Positions 37,477 to 46,115 of a DNA stretch of 64,000 bases are shown piece after piece. Both the position numbers and the translations under genes were made by a program. Source of the DNA: Paraherbaspirillum soli (GTDB lineage Bacteria; Pseudomonadota; Gammaproteobacteria; Burkholderiales; Burkholderiaceae_D); assembly GCF_042654985.1 (NCBI RefSeq), contig NZ_JBHSMT010000005.1:231440-295439 (forward strand), read 5' to 3'. The notes below the pieces were generated by a model, which saw only the letters and a program-made list of their open reading frames with translations, made no database searches and was not told the DNA's origin. Positions within the stretch are counted from its first letter, which is position 1; every line of letters starts with the position of its first letter.

Positions 37477-39869
37477 GAGGGCGTTTCACTTTGAATCAAC
37501 ATCGAATCAAGACCATCGTTGGTACCGTGCTATTCGCACTGGCTGGCACGACAGTCGCGCAGCAAAACACGACCACCAGTTACGAATACGACGCGATGGG
37601 GAATCGGACCAAGATTGCCGATCCGTTGGGCCATGTGACGACGCAAAGCTATGACAGCTTAGGCCGGTTGATGCAGCAAACGCAGCCAGCCCCGACCGTT
37701 GGAAGCAGCAACCCGACCGTTGGCTATAGCTATGACGGTTTGGGTCAGCTGAGCACGGTCACCGATCCGCGCAATCTGGTCACCAGTTACAGCAGCGACG
37801 GCCTCGGCAACCAGACCGCGCTGACCAGTCCCGACACTGGCAGCACCAGCAAAACTTACGACGTTGCCGGTAACCTGAAGACCAGCACCGATGCCCGCGG
37901 CAAGACCACCAGCTATAGCTACGACGCGCTGAATCGCCTGACCAGGATCGACTACGCCAGCGGCAGCGCGACCCAGTTCGAATATGACGGCGGCGCGAGC
38001 GGCGCGCCGAATGCGAAAGGCCGCCTGACGCGGATGATCGACGGCTCGGGCCAAACTAGCTACGCGTATGACGGCTTCGGTCGCTTGCTGTCCATAGTGC
38101 AAACCATCGGTAGCACGGCCAGCACCACCAGCTATACCTACGGCAGCAGCGGCAACACGGTCGGCCAGCGCACCAGCATGACTTACCCGAGCGGCAACCG
38201 GATCAACTACGGCTATGATGCTGCTGGTCGCGTTAACAACCTGAGCCTGAACCCGATCAATGCCACTGGTGGCGGCACCAATACCGGCAGCACGATCCCG
38301 CTGTTGACCGGCATCGGTTATACGGCGTTTGGCCCAGTCAATGCCTGGACCTGGGGCAATAGCAACACGCTCAGCAGCAGCACTTACGCGCGAGGCTTTG
38401 ACCTCGACGGCCGCATCACCAGCTATCCGCTCGGTGACCCGCTGAACAACGGCACCAACCGCAGCATCAGTTACGACGCCGCCGGTCGGATCGTCAGCAG
38501 CAGCCACATCGGCAGCGGCACCGGCAACAACGCCCCGGCCAACTACAACCAGGGCTACGGCTACGACAACCTGGACCGACTGACCAATGTCGCCGGCAGC
38601 AGCGGCGCGAATAACCAGAGTTTCCAGTACGACGCCAATGGCAACCGCATTCAGGCGACATTCGGCGGCAGCACGTATGCCAATACCATCGCCACCAGCA
38701 GCAATCGGCTCAGCGCAACGACCGGGCCGGCCCCGGCTAAGAGCACCAGCTACGACGCCGCCGGCAATTTGCTCAGCGACGGCAGCATCAGCTACACCTA
38801 TAGCGACCGTGGCAGGATGGTCAGCACCAGCAGCGGCGGCAATACCGTCAGCTACAGTCATAACGGTCTCGACCAGCGGGTGCAAAAACAAGGCCCGAGC
38901 ACGATTGTCGCGACCGGCAGCAACAGCTATGTGTATGACGAAGCGGGACACTTGATCGGCGAATACGACGCAAATCAACAAGTAATCGAAGAGACGGTGT
39001 ATCTGGGTGACTTGCCGGTGGCGGTACTGAAACAAACGGTGACCGGCACTGGCGCAAATCAGACCACGGCAACCAATGTCTATTACGTCTACGCCGACCA
39101 CCTCAATACGCCACGGGTAATTACGCAAGCTCTTGACAACCAGATGGTGTGGCGCTGGGACAATACCGACCCGTTTGGCTTGCTGCCGCCGGATGAGAAT
39201 CCCAGCGGTCTTGGCGCCTTCAGCTACAACCAGCGCTTTCCGGGGCAGGTGTATGACCGGGAGACCAACAACTTCTACAACATCCATCGGGACTACGATC
39301 CGCAGCTGGGTCGGTACGTGGAAAGCGATCCTATTGGATTAAATGGTGGCATCAACACCTTCAGCTATGTCGGGGGCAATCCGGTCTCATTAACCGACCC
39401 TCTAGGACTACAGGCGATGTATCCCACTGCTTTTATGCCGCCTTCTGACCCTAACGCGAAAAATTGCCCAACAGAAACCGGTTGCAAATACACCTTCACA
39501 GTCACGTCCAGTGAAGGAGCGTGTCGGCCCGGTGATACTATGTGTCCAGCCGCCATGAAAGCTGCTGGCATACAAGGTCCATATGGCAAGACCACCAAGA
39601 CATATGATTGGCTGTGTCTTATGAAGCTGGGAATCGCTGTAAAGACGCCAATGGCTGTCGGCGGTTCTGCTGTTGGAAAGTACGCCCCCGGATGGGCCTC
39701 AAGACTTACTTCAATCCTATTTGGAGGAGAAGCCGGTGCCTACGTTGGCATGGCTGGAACGGCACTAGCTGACGCGTCCGCAAGTCCTGTTGGCGTTGCC
39801 GTGAGCATTACAGGAGCGCTTAAATATCTTGCGGATGAATGCGAGTGTAATGCTGGCAAAAAGAATTAA
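37473..39869 (+). CDS. Rhs/YD-repeat protein, C-terminal half with core motif and candidate toxin tail
   Basis: A 798-residue protein. It has its own signal peptide (HRIKTIVGTVLFALAGTTVA) and then continues with YD repeats from TTTSYEYDAMGNRTKIADPL. The Rhs core ends with the canonical RYVESDPIGLNGGINTFSYV and SLTDPLGL, the region where Rhs proteins cleave themselves and release the variable tail. The tail (from about 39411, ~150 residues) has eight cysteines and a glycine-rich hydrophobic stretch (GEAGAYVGMAGTALADASAS) and ends CECNAGKKN; I recognise no known toxin family. The core is GC-rich while the tail is AT-richer, as in other polymorphic toxins. Confidence 0.88.
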   Translation: MRGRFTLNQHRIKTIVGTVLFALAGTTVAQQNTTTSYEYDAMGNRTKIADPLGHVTTQSYDSLGRLMQQTQPAPTVGSSNPTVGYSYDGLGQLSTVTDPRNLVTSYSSDGLGNQTALTSPDTGSTSKTYDVAGNLKTSTDARGKTTSYSYDALNRLTRIDYASGSATQFEYDGGASGAPNAKGRLTRMIDGSGQTSYAYDGFGRLLSIVQTIGSTASTTSYTYGSSGNTVGQRTSMTYPSGNRINYGYDAAGRVNNLSLNPINATGGGTNTGSTIPLLTGIGYTAFGPVNAWTWGNSNTLSSSTYARGFDLDGRITSYPLGDPLNNGTNRSISYDAAGRIVSSSHIGSGTGNNAPANYNQGYGYDNLDRLTNVAGSSGANNQSFQYDANGNRIQATFGGSTYANTIATSSNRLSATTGPAPAKSTSYDAAGNLLSDGSISYTYSDRGRMVSTSSGGNTVSYSHNGLDQRVQKQGPSTIVATGSNSYVYDEAGHLIGEYDANQQVIEETVYLGDLPVAVLKQTVTGTGANQTTATNVYYVYADHLNTPRVITQALDNQMVWRWDNTDPFGLLPPDENPSGLGAFSYNQRFPGQVYDRETNNFYNIHRDYDPQLGRYVESDPIGLNGGINTFSYVGGNPVSLTDPLGLQAMYPTAFMPPSDPNAKNCPTETGCKYTFTVTSSEGACRPGDTMCPAAMKAAGIQGPYGKTTKTYDWLCLMKLGIAVKTPMAVGGSAVGKYAPGWASRLTSILFGGEAGAYVGMAGTALADASASPVGVAVSITGALKYLADECECNAGKKN

Positions 39870-39900
39870 TACGATGTATGTCTCGTAGTAAGGGTGATAG

Positions 39901-40071
39901 ATGAAGATTATAAAGAAAATTCTTGCAGCGATCTGTGTAGCCTTGATGTTCTTTGGCATTGTTTATAAGGTGTTTGTATTGCCATTCTCATCTCCAAAAT
40001 TTGATTTAATTGCTGCGGTCTTAATCGGGGTCGCGTGCTTGATAGCGGTTATAGTCGGTCGCGACAAATGA
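39901..40071 (+). CDS. Small two-helix membrane protein, candidate immunity protein
   Basis: A 56-residue protein, MKIIKKILAAICVALMFFGI at the start and ending IAVIVGRDK. It has two hydrophobic segments (residues ~7-27 and ~35-53). It lies 31 bases after the Rhs tail on the same strand, shares the tail's AT-rich composition and is followed by a strong terminator. Small genes directly after Rhs tails usually encode the cognate immunity protein; that role is inferred from position only. A membrane immunity protein would fit a toxin acting on the inner membrane or from the periplasm. Confidence 0.6.
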   Translation: MKIIKKILAAICVALMFFGIVYKVFVLPFSSPKFDLIAAVLIGVACLIAVIVGRDK

Positions 40072-40137
40072 AAAAATGAGATCCGCACTGTAAAACACAA
40101 TCATCGTATGGTGCATCACGTATATGCCATACGAGCG

Positions 40138-40168
40138 AAAAGTCACCCTCTTGGGTGACTTTTTTTTT
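40138..40168 (+). terminator. Terminator after the Rhs/immunity operon
   Basis: The arms AGTCACCC / GGGTGACT with loop TCTT are followed by eight T residues. Confidence 0.9.
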
Positions 40169-41037
40169 AGCAGTGCTGCACTGTTCACAATTAAATGTAT
40201 GGCGGGTGATGTGATCATCAAATGCGTCATTTTGCGTCAATCCGTTGCAAGCGATTCACGCGGGAGCGCCAGGCTGCGCGGGACTCCGGCGTTTTGACGA
40301 ACTGCGTTAAAAGCAGTGCATTTAACGAAGCCCCCAGGCGTGGGGGGGACTGCGCGGCGCGGGTCACTGTCTTATACGAAGCGCCTTTCAAAGCGAGTAT
40401 GGCACTCGCTGCGTTACACCTTGCCGAAAGCCTTGCAGCATTGTTTCATCTTGCGGTGTCTACAGCGGCAACAGAAGCGGTTTTAAAGGCAATGTTGTCG
40501 GGCATGATCTCGACGATTGATTTTGAAGGTTGGGACTTGTATTAAGACGTTTTTAATTCATCGAAAAACCGCTTGCGATCGATGCCTATCGAGAATTTGT
40601 CTTTCCAGAGACGGGTTGTTGAATGAAATGACCTTGCATAGTGCTCGGCTTTCGGCATTCATGCCGTTGATCATCCCCGGCACACCAGCTTTGCCGCGTT
40701 GATTCAGATTGCAATAACGACGAACCCCATCATTTAATGCCAAGCCAGTTATCGATAGTCAGTGCGCCGCCACGCCCAACAAGATAAAGCAGCAATCTGG
40801 CCCACGATAGATGAATGGACCAGGCATCCGGATAGCCTTGCCGTCGATCCAGACCCAGTTGCGTACTGTCTTGTACCCATAGTTATGCGCCGGACGGAAC
40901 GGTAATGGCATTGTCACGCCAGCCGACATGGTGACAACGATACTGCCGTCGGTTGGCCTCGCCTCAATCAACGCGCTGGTCGCCTGGTGAGAGCGCAACC
41001 GGCCGATCAGCCGACGTGGTACGTCAGCTGACGGCAA
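40169..41037. other. Non-coding or decayed stretch between Rhs operon and ompW
   Basis: Short open frames exist on both strands (40222-40545 plus; 40558-40743 and 40759-41037 minus). The last begins with TTG six bases after the ompW stop and could encode 92 residues with YKTVRNWVWIDGKAIRMPGP, but I recognise no family and no good ribosome site. This may be degraded catabolic or mobile DNA. Confidence 0.4.
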
Positions 41038-41042
41038 AGCGA

Positions 41043-41783
41043 TCAGAAGCGATAGCCGACGTTAAGGAATGTCATCACTGGTCGTATCTTGAGTGTCGCA
41101 GTGCTGTCAATTACCGTGCCGCCGGCTGTTGTTCCCGTCAGCGTAGCCGTTGTTTTTACCGGAACGTACGAAACCGACAGACCAACCGACCAGTGGTCAT
41201 CGATCGCATAGTTTGCGCCGGCACTGAATGCCGGTGACCACGAACTGGTCGCATGGACAGTGGCTGATCCACCGGGGCCCATTTTACTGGTCACGAAATC
41301 ATTATTGGACACTTGAGCATCGATAAACTTGGTGTAATTGACACCCAGACCAACATATGGACGAAACTTGGTTTGCGCATCGAAAAAGTGGTAACGCAAC
41401 AAGATAATCGGAGCGATCGGCTTGGCTTTGCCAAGCACACCGAATGACGATAGCGTACCTGTCCCTTCGAATTTCAGATAGTTCGGATATCCAGCAACCG
41501 CCTCCACCGAAATATCGTCGGTAACATAATGCGCGAAGGTGAAGCCCAACGTATCGGTCTTCTGGGCAGCGAAGCCGGTGCCAATTTCCACCAGATTGAC
41601 CGGCATGCCATTGATGCTGTTGACCGTCAACGGCGTGGATTGGTTCTGTGGCGCGGCATGCAACCAGCCTACGCTGATCACATTACTACCGGCGGTTTGC
41701 GCCTGCGCCATGTCGACAGCACTGAACATCGCAAATCCTGCCGTCACCACACCTAACCGTTTGCTCATAAATTGCATTTTCAT
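41043..41783 (-). CDS. OmpW family outer membrane protein
   Basis: A 246-residue exported protein. The signal peptide ends near DMAQAQTAGS. The beta-strand pattern GTGFAAQKTDTLGFTFAHYV, ILLRYHFFDAQTKFRPYVGL, WSVGLSVSYVPVKTTATL and a C-terminal MTFLNVGYRF (Phe end) match the OmpW eight-strand barrel. OmpW proteins provide a hydrophobic channel and often accompany genes for aromatic or aliphatic compound degradation, as here. The ATG follows AAAGGAGA by five bases. It is the last recognisable gene of the catabolic block on this strand. Confidence 0.9.
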   Translation of the reverse strand: MKMQFMSKRLGVVTAGFAMFSAVDMAQAQTAGSNVISVGWLHAAPQNQSTPLTVNSINGMPVNLVEIGTGFAAQKTDTLGFTFAHYVTDDISVEAVAGYPNYLKFEGTGTLSSFGVLGKAKPIAPIILLRYHFFDAQTKFRPYVGLGVNYTKFIDAQVSNNDFVTSKMGPGGSATVHATSSWSPAFSAGANYAIDDHWSVGLSVSYVPVKTTATLTGTTAGGTVIDSTATLKIRPVMTFLNVGYRF

Positions 41784-41909
41784 TTTGTCTCCTTTAGGGT
41801 TTTTACTGCATGAAAAGTTGCTTATCCAATGCCCTCAGTCCCGTGTTTGCGCTATCGGAAATGCGCGCATGGAAGCGGCTTTAATCGAAAATGACGTCCG
41901 TTAATACTT

Positions 41910-42133
41910 TCAATTGAAATACCTTTGGGTCCTCGCCAGATGCACGCGACCATCGACAACCATGCGCACGATTAGGTCGACGCAGGTCGAGATGCCGTTG
42001 ATCAGTCCGATGACCTGGCCGGCGGTAATTACGCCGCCGTTTACCTCTCCAGTCACGAGCGCCGCCTTGCCACGCCCGCCGGCCACGAGTGGTCTTATAT
42101 TCTCGAACTGGTAGGGGTAATCGATCGAGTCAT
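41910..42133 (-). pseudogene. Nitronate monooxygenase / NAD(P)H-dependent flavin oxidoreductase remnant
   Basis: The start region (AAAGGAGA then ATG at 42133) survives, but the ATG frame stops after 12 codons. In the next frame the C-terminal part of a nitronate monooxygenase is readable: ENIRPLVAGGRGKAALVTGE, then GGVITAGQVIGLING and STCVDLIVRMV, to a TGA at 41910. The pattern suggests an internal deletion of most of the gene that also shifted the frame. Confidence 0.6.
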
Positions 42134-42196
42134 GCCGGTCTCCTTTGTGATTTGAAATCGTTGTGCGCGCAGGCCACAGTGCAACTGCTTCTTAAT

Positions 42197-42220
42197 AATG
42201 ACAATATAGTCATCATGACT
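42197..42220. promoter_or_regulatory. Candidate TetR operator, copy 1
   Basis: ATGAC-n6-GTCAT (42198-42213) followed by CATGACT. It matches the 48314-48337 site at 20 of 24 positions. It lies about 65 bases upstream of the start of the decayed flavin oxidoreductase gene, so it probably controlled that gene and ompW. Confidence 0.55.
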
Positions 42221-42269
42221 TCTTAATCAAAAATAAAACGTCGCCGTTGCTTGCGGCACGCTGGCGGGC

Positions 42270-42300
42270 AAAAAAATCCCGCCGCGTTACGGCGGCGGGA
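42270..42300 (-). terminator. Terminator after the MhpA-like hydroxylase gene
   Basis: On the minus strand TCCCGCCGC...GGCGGGA-type arms are followed by seven T residues. It closes the 48.3-42.4 kb operon. Confidence 0.8.
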
Positions 42301-42364
42301 CAAAAACCTCCAGTGTGGGGGTGCACTGGAGAAACTGGAGATCGGGTTGCGCGCGCGCCGCAGG

Positions 42365-43951
42365 CTAGGTGGCAGCGCCCAACAAGGCTAACGATTCACG
42401 TACGATGTTGTCGAGCTGGTCCAGCGGACCGTCGTGCAGCACGGTGCGGTCCGGTCGTACCACGGCGACCCAGCCAACTGGCGCCGCACCCGGTACCAGG
42501 CAGTCGGTCATGTCTTCCCATGAGCCGGCCGGCGCAGCATGCTGACCGCGGTGGCGCAGCTGCACAACGTGGCCGCCGGCCCGCTGCCAGCGCGCCCGCA
42601 GCTCGGGAGCCAGCGCCGCTTGGGCATCGCAGCCGAAACCGATCAGGCTCAGATTGAGGCCCAACACCTCGTCGCTGGGCAGGCAGGCCGCATGCGTGGC
42701 GCTGCGCACCAGACCCTGCGGCAGTAAGCCGCCGCGTACCAGCCGCGCGCGCCCGCGCCCCGGCTGGAACAGGCCGCACCGGAAGCTGTTGGCCGGCTTG
42801 ATCTTCAAGTCCTGGAACCAGGGCCGGGTGAAGGGGACGCGCTGCAACAGCGCCATCGTGCCGTGCACGCACAGCGCCCCCAGCCGGTTGCGCGGCATAA
42901 CCAGGCGACCCATCAGCAACGCCAGCTGGATGATGGACTTGGCATGCGGGCGGCGCTCGGTGTCGTAGCTGTCGAGAATGGACGACGCGGCACGCCCGTG
43001 CACCACCCAGGCCAGCTTCCAGCACAGGTTGGCCGCGTCGCGCAGGCCCGCCACCAGGCCCTGGCCCACGAACGGCGGCGTGATGTGGGCCGCGTCGCCG
43101 GCCAAGAACACACGACCGCGCGAGAAGCGTTCGACGATGCGGGCGTGAAAGCGGTACACGGCGGTGCGCTCGATGGTGACTTGGTCGATGTCGCACCAGG
43201 GCGCCAGCAGCTCGCGGATCTTTTCCGGCCGCTCCATCTGCTCGCGTGTCTCGCCCGGGGCCAACTTGAACTCCCAGCGCTGGCGATCACCCGGCGCCAC
43301 CATGTGCGGCGTCGGTCGGCGCGGGTCGCAGATGAATTCCACGTGGTCGATCGGATCGGGCACGCCGATGGCGTCGACCACCAGCCAGTCCTCGCTAAAG
43401 GTCTGGCCATCGAAGCCCAGGCCGGTGCGCTGGCGCACCGGCGAGCTGGCGCCGTCAACACCGACCAGGTAGCGGGCCCGCACCGTGGCTAGCGCGCCGT
43501 CGGCCTGCCGGAGGGTGGCGCTGACCCCATCGGCGGTCTCGGTATAGTCCACCAGTTCGGTGTCCAGCACGGTCTGCACGCAGGAATAGAGAGCCAGCCT
43601 GGCGCGCAAGGTGCGCTCCAGCTCCGGCTGGTAAAAGGTCACCAGGCGCGGATGACCATCCTGCTCGCCGGCGGTGTTGGCGCGCGCGTAGCGGCCGAAC
43701 AGCGGCGAATGCATCTGCACCTTGGCGATGGCGTGGGTAGCGAACGCGCCTTCCTCCAGGCCAGCCAGCTGCAGGATGCGTAGCGCCTCGTTGTCGAGCG
43801 CGATGGCGCGCGGCATGGTGAACACGTCGCTGGCCTTGTCGATTGCCAGTGTGCGCACGCCGTAGCGACCCAGCAAGTTGGCGGCGGCGGCGCCGACCGG
43901 ACCGAGGCCGACTAGCAGCACGTCGACGGTGTCGGGCAAGGGAGTAGTCAT
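42365..43951 (-). CDS. FAD-dependent aromatic hydroxylase, MhpA-like
   Basis: A 528-residue class A flavoprotein monooxygenase (PF01494 type). The FAD motif is DVLLVGLGPVGAAAANLLGR, the DG motif YLVGVDGASSPVRQRTG, and the GD motif GRVFLAGDAAHITPPFVGQG. The closest named family by layout is 3-(3-hydroxyphenyl)propionate hydroxylase (MhpA), which ortho-hydroxylates a phenol to a catechol using NADH and oxygen; the true substrate here is not known. It is the last gene of the operon, 11 bases after the acyl-CoA ligase gene. A catechol product would be a fitting substrate for the VOC dioxygenase upstream. Confidence 0.87.
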   Translation of the reverse strand: MTTPLPDTVDVLLVGLGPVGAAAANLLGRYGVRTLAIDKASDVFTMPRAIALDNEALRILQLAGLEEGAFATHAIAKVQMHSPLFGRYARANTAGEQDGHPRLVTFYQPELERTLRARLALYSCVQTVLDTELVDYTETADGVSATLRQADGALATVRARYLVGVDGASSPVRQRTGLGFDGQTFSEDWLVVDAIGVPDPIDHVEFICDPRRPTPHMVAPGDRQRWEFKLAPGETREQMERPEKIRELLAPWCDIDQVTIERTAVYRFHARIVERFSRGRVFLAGDAAHITPPFVGQGLVAGLRDAANLCWKLAWVVHGRAASSILDSYDTERRPHAKSIIQLALLMGRLVMPRNRLGALCVHGTMALLQRVPFTRPWFQDLKIKPANSFRCGLFQPGRGRARLVRGGLLPQGLVRSATHAACLPSDEVLGLNLSLIGFGCDAQAALAPELRARWQRAGGHVVQLRHRGQHAAPAGSWEDMTDCLVPGAAPVGWVAVVRPDRTVLHDGPLDQLDNIVRESLALLGAAT

Positions 43952-43962
43952 GGTGATTCCTT

Positions 43963-45891
43963 TCAGGCCTGTGACAGGATGTCGATGGCGTAGCTGAAGC
44001 CGGCCAACGCAGCGCGGGCACGCTCGCCGTGTGGCGCTTCGACCAGGATGGTGGCGACCGCGCCACGGCGGGCGTCGGCCTGCACCCGGACGCTGGCGTC
44101 AATGCTGTGCTGGGCCAATCGCTGGCGAAACACGTGGGCGGCAGCGCGCATGCGCAGCTCGGCCTTGGCAACTTTGCCGACCGCCGTCAGCGCCATTTGC
44201 TCCAGCACCTCGATTCGCACCGGAACGGCGGCCGGTTCCGGCACCAGCCGGCGGGCGGCGGCCAGCAGCGTCTCCGGCAGGATGATGGCGTTGGCTTTCA
44301 GCGTGACATAGGCCACCGGCAGTTCGCCCGCGTGTTCGTCCGGCTGGCCGACGGCGGCCGCCATGGCCACGGCCGGATGGCGCAGCAACGCGTCCTCGAT
44401 CATGGCCGGATCGATGTTATGGCCGCCCCGGATGATCAAATCCTTGGCACGGCCGGTCAGGTGCAGGAAGCCGTCCGCGTCCAGATAGCCGAGATCCCCC
44501 GTGTTGAGCCAACCCGGCGCCAGCCAGATGCCCCGGTTGTCGTGTCCATTCAGGTAACCGGGGAACACGTTAGGGCCGGACACGCCGATCACGCCGGTCT
44601 CGCCGCTGGCGCAGGGGCGCACGGCCAGGCCGGCGCTATCGACCTGCCATACCTGCAAGTCCTGGTGCGGCAGGCGCAGACCGACGCTGCCGGCGCGGTG
44701 ACCGCCGTCGGTAGGATTGAGCGAGGAGATGCAGGCGCCCTCGGTCAGGCCGTAGCCCTCGCACAGCGGGATGCCGGCCGCCGCTTCGAAGCGGCGTGCC
44801 ACTTCGGCAGGCAACGGCGCCGCGCCGCAAAAGGCGTGGCGCAGCGAGGACAGGTCGGCGCCGTCGCGCGGCAGGCCGGCCAGGGTGGCGAAGATGGTGG
44901 GCACGCCGCTGAAGCTAGTGGCGCGGAAGCGCTCCACCAGGCGCCAGAAGTTAGTCAGCACGTCCTTGCCGCGGTAGCCCTGCGGCGTGAGCATCACCAC
45001 TTCCCAGCCGCAGTGGAATGCGGCCAGCCCGGTCACCATGGCGCCGTTGACGTGGAACAGCGGCAGTCCGCATAGCACCACGTGGTGGCGCGGCTCCAGC
45101 AGGCTCAGCATGCAGGCCACAAAAGTTTCGTTCAGGTGGGTGTGCACCGCGATCTTCGGCAGACCGGTGGTGCCTCCGGTATGGAAATAGGCACAGCGGT
45201 CACTGCCGTCGATGACGCGACCGGACGCCAGCCGGTCTGGACTCTCCGCCCGCAGCGCGGCATCGAACGGCAGGATGCGCAAGTCCGCGCGCTGCGGTTG
45301 GGGCGCAGCCTGATACAACGCGTCCAGCGCGACGCCGGTGGCCGGGTCGACATAGGCCGCCAGATTCACAACGAACAGGGTGCGCAGCGACGGGCAGCGC
45401 TCAGCCACCGCCAGCGCCTTGCTCCAGCCATCGCTGTCTGGCAGCGGTGCCAGCGCCACCAGCGCGGTGGCCTCGGTGGCGTTGATGATGCTGGCGATGT
45501 GCTCCACATCCAGCATGGGATTGATCGGACTGGCGATGCCGGCCGCCTGCGCGCCCAGCAGCGCGTAATGGGTTTCCGGCAGATTGGGCAACAGCAGCGC
45601 GACTGCCTGTTGGGAGCTGACGCCGGCGCGATGGAAGGCGTTGGCGGCGCGCGTTACCTGTTCCAGCAGGATGCGGTAGTTGATGGCGAACGCGGGCGCT
45701 TCCGGTACGCCGGACAGCACGAAGCGCAACGCGGTGCGGTCAGGATGGCGGTCGCAGGCTTGCCGCAGCAGTTCATAGGTGGTGCGGGCCGGCAGCTTTT
45801 GCTGCCATGGGGTTTGTTCAACAGCGCGCAGGTCGTCCAGCGAACGGATACGAGCAGGCGCGTCCATCGCTACGAGGGTAAAGTCAGACAT
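43963..45891 (-). CDS. Acyl-CoA synthetase (AMP-forming)
   Basis: A 642-residue ANL-superfamily adenylating enzyme. The AMP-binding loop is YFHTGGTTGLPKIAVHTHLN; later motifs are EGYGLTEGACISSLNPT and NTGDLGYLDADGFLHLTGRA-KDLIIRGGHN. It would activate an aryl or alkyl carboxylic acid as a CoA thioester. The usual C-terminal catalytic lysine region is present around MALTAVGKVAKAELRMR, and about 70 extra residues follow. It sits between FAH hydrolase and hydroxylase genes in the catabolic operon, so it may act on a side chain of the aromatic substrate or on a cleavage product. Confidence 0.87.
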   Translation of the reverse strand: MSDFTLVAMDAPARIRSLDDLRAVEQTPWQQKLPARTTYELLRQACDRHPDRTALRFVLSGVPEAPAFAINYRILLEQVTRAANAFHRAGVSSQQAVALLLPNLPETHYALLGAQAAGIASPINPMLDVEHIASIINATEATALVALAPLPDSDGWSKALAVAERCPSLRTLFVVNLAAYVDPATGVALDALYQAAPQPQRADLRILPFDAALRAESPDRLASGRVIDGSDRCAYFHTGGTTGLPKIAVHTHLNETFVACMLSLLEPRHHVVLCGLPLFHVNGAMVTGLAAFHCGWEVVMLTPQGYRGKDVLTNFWRLVERFRATSFSGVPTIFATLAGLPRDGADLSSLRHAFCGAAPLPAEVARRFEAAAGIPLCEGYGLTEGACISSLNPTDGGHRAGSVGLRLPHQDLQVWQVDSAGLAVRPCASGETGVIGVSGPNVFPGYLNGHDNRGIWLAPGWLNTGDLGYLDADGFLHLTGRAKDLIIRGGHNIDPAMIEDALLRHPAVAMAAAVGQPDEHAGELPVAYVTLKANAIILPETLLAAARRLVPEPAAVPVRIEVLEQMALTAVGKVAKAELRMRAAAHVFRQRLAQHSIDASVRVQADARRGAVATILVEAPHGERARAALAGFSYAIDILSQA

Positions 45892-46115
45892 AGGAACTCC
45901 GTAAGTGTGCGGTTCAGGTCAGAGAGAGGGACGGCAGCAACACGGTGCGGCAGGCGCAGCGCTGTTCGACATGGTGATGCGCGGCGGCGCCGGTCCAGCA
46001 TCAGGTCGGCCCCGACCGCGCTGCAGGCCGCGAGGCCGCACTCCCCCGCCACCGCCATGACGTGCGCGCCCAGCTGCTTAAGCAGGGCGATGGCGGCCAG
46101 GCACCGCGCGCTCAT
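45870..46115 (-). pseudogene. Remnant of a medium-chain (quinone oxidoreductase-like) dehydrogenase
   Basis: An 81-codon frame starts at an ATGA overlap with the FAH gene stop. Its first ~40 residues (AAIALLKQLGAHVMAVAGEC, then AVGADLMLDRR) resemble the Rossmann part of zinc-type/quinone oxidoreductases. The rest has no family resemblance, and it overlaps the ligase start by 22 bases. The catalytic domain is missing, so a working enzyme is unlikely. Confidence 0.45.

Noticed and set aside
37659..39287. Open frame of 542 codons opposite the second Rhs gene
   Set aside because: The frame is a by-product of the regular YD-repeat codons; the sense strand explains the sequence fully.
44029..45075. 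Open frame of 348 codons opposite the acyl-CoA synthetase gene
   Set aside because: The sense gene has all ANL motifs; the antisense product is low complexity.
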